A stretch of DNA of 26,128 nucleotides from Bacteroidota bacterium. GTDB lineage: Bacteria; Bacteroidota; Bacteroidia; Bacteroidales; PUMT01. The position numbers and the translations under genes are program-made. Under the pieces are notes generated by a model. It was not told the DNA's origin and made no database searches. It saw nothing but the letters and a program-made list of their open reading frames with translations. The DNA is taken from NCBI GenBank assembly GCA_003567115.1, contig PXAP01000317.1, forward strand, positions 1 to 26,128, written 5' to 3'. Below, in pieces: positions 23,417-26,128 of the stretch (its first letter is position 1; every line of letters begins with the position of its first letter).

Positions 23417-23608
23417 TTAATAGAATATGCTGTAGACAGTCTCCATAAAATTCTCAAATACAAAGTCCATTCCAAAAACTATCATCGCAATGATAAAGGA
23501 TGTTATCATAACAATCACAGCAGAATTTTGAAGCTCCTCCCATGTCGGCCATGACACTTTATGAACCAGTTCAGTGAAAGCTTCCTGAAAATACTTTTTA
23601 ATTCTCAT
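23417..23608 (-). CDS. secE: Preprotein translocase subunit SecE
   Basis: This 63-residue protein is the minimal single-span SecE that clamps SecY in the translocation channel. The amphipathic helix with the conserved VHKVSWPTWEE block is at 15-25, followed by one membrane segment at about 29-52. Its short length matches most bacteria and differs from the three-span E. coli form. It lies between tRNA-Trp, 16 bases upstream, and nusG, 13 bases downstream, the usual order. Confidence 0.95.
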   Translation of the reverse strand: MRIKKYFQEAFTELVHKVSWPTWEELQNSAVIVMITSFIIAMIVFGMDFVFENFMETVYSIFY

Positions 23609-23624
23609 ACTGAAAATTCTTTAG

Positions 23625-23697
23625 CACGGGTGGAGAGACTCGAACTCCCAGCCAACGGTTTTGGAGACCGCCACTCTACCAATTGAGCTACACCCGT
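23625..23697 (-). tRNA. tRNA-Trp (anticodon CCA)
   Basis: A 73-base cloverleaf reads on the minus strand: acceptor ACGGGTG/CACCCGT, D arm GCTC-AATTGGTA-GAGT, anticodon loop with CCA, T loop TTCGAGT and discriminator G. The 3' CCA is not encoded. It lies between tuf and secE and is probably cut from the operon transcript. Confidence 0.95.
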
Positions 23698-23713
23698 GTC
23701 TGGAATGCGAACA

Positions 23714-23742
23714 GGCATAATTTACCCTGAAATTATCATGCC
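23714..23742. other. Hairpin between tuf and tRNA-Trp
   Basis: GGCA-TAATTT (23714-23723) pairs with AAATTA (730-735 of the 23 kb block) and TGCC (23739-23742), with a three-base bulge. On the minus strand no T-tract follows, so read-through to tRNA-Trp is expected; a processing or mRNA-stabilising role is possible. Confidence 0.35.
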
Positions 23743-23757
23743 CGTTATTTTTTGTTT

Positions 23758-24942
23758 TTAGTCCAGAATTTCAATTACCTGGCCTGCCCCGACCGTCCGG
23801 CCGCCTTCACGGATGGCAAACCTGAGGTTCTGATTTATAGCCACGGGGTAGATAAGTTCAACAGTTATTGTTACATTATCACCCGGCATTACCATCTCGG
23901 TTCCTTCCGGAAGCTTGATCTCTCCTGTTATATCCAGCGTCCTCAAAAAGAACTGCGGACGGTAATTATTGTGAAACGGAGTATGACGACCACCTTCATT
24001 CTTCTTTAATACATAAACCTCAGCCTTGAATTTTGTATGGGGAGTAATCGATCCTGGCTTGGCAATAACCATACCTCTTTTAATCTCTTTTTTGTCCACG
24101 CCCCTCAGAAGCAGTCCAACGTTATCACCGGCCTCACCCCGGTCAAGGATCTTACGGAACATTTCAACACCGGTAACAACGGTTTTTCTCTCTGCACCAA
24201 GTCCAACCAACTGCATCTCATCACCGGAGTTTACAACACCTGTCTCAATCCTTCCGGTAGCAACGGTTCCGCGGCCAGTAATTGAGAATACATCTTCAAC
24301 CGGCATAAGAAAAGGCTTTTCAATGTCCCTGGGGGGAACGGGTATATACTCATCAACGGCATCCATAAGCTCCATCACCTTCTCTTCCCATTTTTCCTCG
24401 CCGTTCAGTGCACCAAGTGCCGAACCATGGATTACCGGGGCGTTATCTCCGTCAAACTCATAAAAACTCAGCAATTCCCGTACCTCCATTTCAACCAGCT
24501 CAAGCAGCTCAGGGTCATCAACCAAATCAACCTTATTGATAAAGACAACAAGGCGGGGTACATTAACCTGGCGGGCAAGGAGAATATGTTCGCGTGTCTG
24601 CGGCATAGGTCCGTCAGTACCTGCCACAACAAGTATGGCGCCGTCCATCTGGGCTGCACCTGTAACCATATTCTTAACATAATCGGCATGTCCCGGGCAG
24701 TCAACATGTGCGTAGTGGCGTGATTCTGTCTGATATTCCACATGTGCTGTATTGATTGTAATACCTCTTTCCTTCTCTTCAGGGGCATTGTCTATCTGAT
24801 CGAAGGTTTTTATCTCGGAAAGCCCCTTTCTTGAAAGCAAGAGGGTCATTGCCGCTGTCAAAGTTGTTTTCCCGTGGTCAACGTGACCGATGGTTCCAAT
24901 ATTGACGTGAGGTTTAGTTCTTTCAAATTTTGCTTTTGCCAT
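23758..24942 (-). CDS. tuf: Elongation factor Tu
   Basis: EF-Tu delivers aminoacyl-tRNA to the ribosome as a GTPase. The 394-residue protein has the standard three domains. The P-loop GHVDHGKT is at 19-26, the switch segment with RGITINTAHVEY at 60-71, the D82-C-P-G-H86 G3 motif, and the NKVD specificity motif at 137-140. Domain 2 begins near 208, and domain 3 ends in GRTVGAGQVIEIL. It lies 69 bases after tRNA-Thr(GGT) and is probably transcribed from the promoter before the tRNA cluster. It is the only tuf copy in the window. Confidence 0.99.
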   Translation of the reverse strand: MAKAKFERTKPHVNIGTIGHVDHGKTTLTAAMTLLLSRKGLSEIKTFDQIDNAPEEKERGITINTAHVEYQTESRHYAHVDCPGHADYVKNMVTGAAQMDGAILVVAGTDGPMPQTREHILLARQVNVPRLVVFINKVDLVDDPELLELVEMEVRELLSFYEFDGDNAPVIHGSALGALNGEEKWEEKVMELMDAVDEYIPVPPRDIEKPFLMPVEDVFSITGRGTVATGRIETGVVNSGDEMQLVGLGAERKTVVTGVEMFRKILDRGEAGDNVGLLLRGVDKKEIKRGMVIAKPGSITPHTKFKAEVYVLKKNEGGRHTPFHNNYRPQFFLRTLDITGEIKLPEGTEMVMPGDNVTITVELIYPVAINQNLRFAIREGGRTVGAGQVIEILD

Positions 24943-25011
24943 AACTCCAAAATTATTTGATAAATTGATGAATAATATTAGTTCCGAAAATTATTAAAAT
25001 ACGCTTCTTAG

Positions 25012-25083
<72 letters not shown>

Positions 25084-25091
25084 AAAGAAAG

Positions 25092-25164
25092 AGCGGGAGA
25101 CGGGATTCGGACCCGCGACCCTCAGCGTGGAAGGCTGATGCTCTGCCAACTGAGCTACTCCCGC
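25092..25164 (-). tRNA. tRNA-Gly (anticodon TCC)
   Basis: A 73-base cloverleaf: acceptor GCGGGAG/CTCCCGC, anticodon stem TCAGC/GCTGA with loop CTTCCAC (TCC at 34-36), T loop TCCGAAT and discriminator T. Eight bases separate it from the following tRNA-Thr. Confidence 0.95.
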
Positions 25165-25176
25165 TTGTGCAATTGG

Positions 25177-25259
25177 TGGGGAGAGAAGGATTCGAACCTC
25201 CGAAGGCGTGCGCCAGCAGATTTACAGTCTGCCCCAGTTGACCGCTTTGGTATCTCCCC
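25177..25259 (-). tRNA. tRNA-Tyr (anticodon GTA)
   Basis: An 83-base tRNA with the long variable arm of bacterial tRNA-Tyr: acceptor GGGGAGA/TCTCCCC, anticodon GTA in the loop CTGTAAA, variable-arm hairpin and T loop TTCGAAT, with discriminator A. Confidence 0.95.
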
Positions 25260-25278
25260 TTATCTTTTCAGCAAGTTG

Positions 25279-25352
25279 AGCCGATGGACGGATTCGAACC
25301 CCCGACCTGCTGATTACAAATCAGCTGCTCTGACCAACTGAGCTACATCGGC
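25279..25352 (-). tRNA. tRNA-Thr (anticodon TGT)
   Basis: A 74-base cloverleaf: acceptor GCCGATG/CATCGGC, D arm GCTC...GAGC, anticodon stem GCTGA/TCAGC with loop TTTGTAA, T loop TTCGAAT and discriminator T. It is the first gene after the strong promoter at 25394-25425 and heads the tRNA-tuf cluster. Confidence 0.95.
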
Positions 25353-25393
25353 ATTAAAAGAACTTACTATGTTTTCCCTCCAAAACAGGTTTG

Positions 25394-25425
25394 CAAATGT
25401 ATAAATATTTTGGTAATAACCCAAA
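25394..25425 (-). promoter_or_regulatory. Strong Bacteroidota-type promoter of the tRNA-tuf operon
   Basis: On the minus strand TTTG (complement of 25422-25425) is followed after 20 bases by TACATTTG (complement of 25394-25401). Both boxes and the spacing fit the Bacteroidota consensus TTTG-N(19-21)-TAnnTTTG exactly. The start site would lie roughly 35 bases before tRNA-Thr(TGT). Confidence 0.75.
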
Positions 25426-25430
25426 AATTA

Positions 25431-25457
25431 AAAAAAAATCTGCCGGATACAGGCTCA
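25431..25457 (-). terminator. Candidate terminator after hpf
   Basis: On the minus strand a weak GCC/GGC stem around TGTATCC is followed by nine T residues (complement of the A-run at 25430-25438). The U-tract is excellent but the stem is short. It would separate hpf from the tRNA-tuf promoter just downstream. Confidence 0.4.
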
Positions 25458-25499
25458 TAAATTTTATGTTCATTTAATACTTAAACCGAAAGAGAAGCG

Positions 25500-25799
25500 T
25501 CAGTTTTTCCTGAGCTTATCCTTTTTCCTTTTAACCTGCTTTCTGAGGGCATCAACCGCGAGATCCGTGGCTTCTTCAAAAGACTTGCCTTGTTTTTTGG
25601 CGAAGAGATTATTACCGGGAATATCGAGTCTGATCTCGGTAATTTTGTTTTCCATATCCTGGGAGTTCTCAAGTCTAAGAAATACTTCGGCAGCAATAAT
25701 ATCATCATTGAACTGAAAAAGTTTGCCGACCTTAGACTTAATGAAATCTATCAGCTTAATATCAGCATCAAATCTTACCGAATTAATCTTGATATCCAT
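25500..25799 (-). CDS. hpf: Ribosome hibernation-promoting factor (short HPF/RaiA family)
   Basis: Short HPF binds the 30S decoding region in starved cells and promotes inactive dimerised ribosomes. I start at the ATG at 25799 (99 residues, MDIKINSVRFDAD) rather than the ATG two codons earlier, because AGGAGG ends 7 bases before it but only one base before the other. The beta-alpha-beta-beta-beta-alpha pattern is visible: IKINSVRF, the FIKSKVGKL helix, AEVFLRLE, KITEIRLDIPG, then the EEATDLAVDALRKQVKRKKDKLRK helix with a basic tail. It lacks the long HPF dimerisation domain. It follows the recombinase gene by 20 bases and is probably co-transcribed with it. Confidence 0.92.
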   Translation of the reverse strand: MDIKINSVRFDADIKLIDFIKSKVGKLFQFNDDIIAAEVFLRLENSQDMENKITEIRLDIPGNNLFAKKQGKSFEEATDLAVDALRKQVKRKKDKLRKN

Positions 25800-25806
25800 A
25801 TACATT

Positions 25807-25812
25807 CCTCCT
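25807..25812 (-). promoter_or_regulatory. Ribosome binding site deciding the hpf start
   Basis: AGGAGG on the minus strand lies 7 bases from the ATG at 25799 and one base from the ATG at 25805, so the internal start is favoured. It also lies just upstream in the hpf leader, overlapping the end of the recombinase-hpf junction. Strong Shine-Dalgarno sites are rare elsewhere in this window. Confidence 0.6.
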
Positions 25813-25819
25813 CTTATTT

Positions 25820-26128
25820 TTATGCTCTCGGATGAGCCTGTTTATAAATTTTCCTGAGTTTTTCGAATGAATTATGCGTATATACCTGTGTGGCCGCAAG
25901 GTTTGTATGTCCAAGCAGCTCTTTTATGGCATTAAGGTCCGCTCCATGATTGAGCATATGGGTTGCAAAACTATGCCTGAGAATGTGCGGACTTTTTTTT
26001 CCGCCGTAAGTAATAAGGCGGAGATATTTCTTTACGATCCTGTATACCAGCTCCGGATAGAGCTTTTTATTATTACCCGTTACAAAAAAGGGATCTTCAG
26101 GTGAAAAGTGCCCGAATTCGGATAATTT
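25820..26128 (-). CDS. Tyrosine recombinase, XerC/XerD-like (C-terminal part, cut by window edge)
   Basis: Only the last 102 codons are present; the start lies beyond the right edge. The visible part is the catalytic domain of a tyrosine recombinase. HILRHSFATHMLNHGADLN gives the His-x-x-Arg pair, the following ELLGHTNLAATQVYTH carries the third catalytic His and the nucleophilic Tyr, and the tail ends in AHPRA before TAA. The first catalytic Arg and the Lys lie in or beyond the upstream part. Position before hpf and tuf suggests a housekeeping XerC/XerD-type resolvase rather than a mobile integrase, but XerC and XerD cannot be told apart here. Confidence 0.9.
   Translation of the reverse strand, partial: KLSEFGHFSPEDPFFVTGNNKKLYPELVYRIVKKYLRLITYGGKKSPHILRHSFATHMLNHGADLNAIKELLGHTNLAATQVYTHNSFEKLRKIYKQAHPRA

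Noticed and set aside
23404..23475. 24-residue N-terminal extension of NusG overlapping the end of secE
   Set aside because: NusG normally begins a few residues before RWYVLRA, which fits the ATG at 23403; the extension would read out of frame through the end of secE.
24950..24957. TAATTTTG, a perfect -7 box on the minus strand just before tuf
   Set aside because: It lies only 7 bases from the tuf ATG, so the start site would fall inside the gene, and there is no -33 box at the right spacing.
25820..26128. Integrase of a mobile element entering at the right edge
   Set aside because: The recombinase is partial but tightly linked to hpf and the tRNA-tuf cluster, with no attachment-site repeats or cargo genes; a housekeeping Xer-type protein is simpler.

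Overview
The window looks like chromosome from an anaerobic or fermentative member of the Bacteroidota, most likely close to the Bacteroidales. I infer this from Bacteroidota-style RpoB, RpoC and NusG sequences, from promoters matching the phylum's TTTG-N(19-21)-TAnnTTTG pattern, from the general lack of Shine-Dalgarno sites, and from a DUF3467 gene directly after rpoC. A trimeric NADH-linked [FeFe]-hydrogenase points to H2-evolving fermentation. All genes except the first lie on the minus strand.

Region by region in + coordinates. (1) 1-699: a small plus-strand gene for an unrecognised four-cysteine protein, converging on the hydrogenase operon; a strong bidirectional stem-loop lies between them. 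(2) 700-4203: hydC-hydB-hydA. Two tandem Rex-like palindromes lie just upstream, suggesting control by the NADH/NAD+ ratio. (3) 4531-7450: Maf nucleotide pyrophosphatase, a UbiA-family prenyltransferase, and a natural fusion of a Rossmann/DUF2520 protein with a KdsC-like HAD phosphatase. (4) 7496-11340: etfB, etfA and a long acyl-CoA dehydrogenase, with a good promoter -7 box in front. (5) 11637-25427: the large transcription/translation block. Read in its own direction it is promoter, tRNA-Thr(TGT), tRNA-Tyr(GTA), tRNA-Gly(TCC), tRNA-Thr(GGT), tuf, tRNA-Trp(CCA), secE, nusG, rplK, rplA, rplJ, rplL, rpoB, rpoC, DUF3467, tandem terminator hairpins. (6) 25500-26128: hpf, preceded by the C-terminal part of a tyrosine recombinase cut by the window edge.

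The genes combine core information processing (RNA polymerase, the L11/L1/L10/L12 stalk proteins, EF-Tu, the Sec channel, ribosome hibernation) with redox metabolism (hydrogenase, ETF and acyl-CoA dehydrogenase) and envelope-linked functions (KDO-phosphatase-like and prenyltransferase). No phage, CRISPR, defence island or complete insertion sequence is visible, and I do not see a clearly new multi-gene system. The best leads are non-coding or architectural: the tandem operator before hydCBA, the nested long-range RNA structure in the rplA-rplJ gap, an attenuator-like terminator between rplL and rpoB, the DUF2520-KdsC fusion, and a TSCSPGW (not TSCCPGW) active-site motif in HydA.
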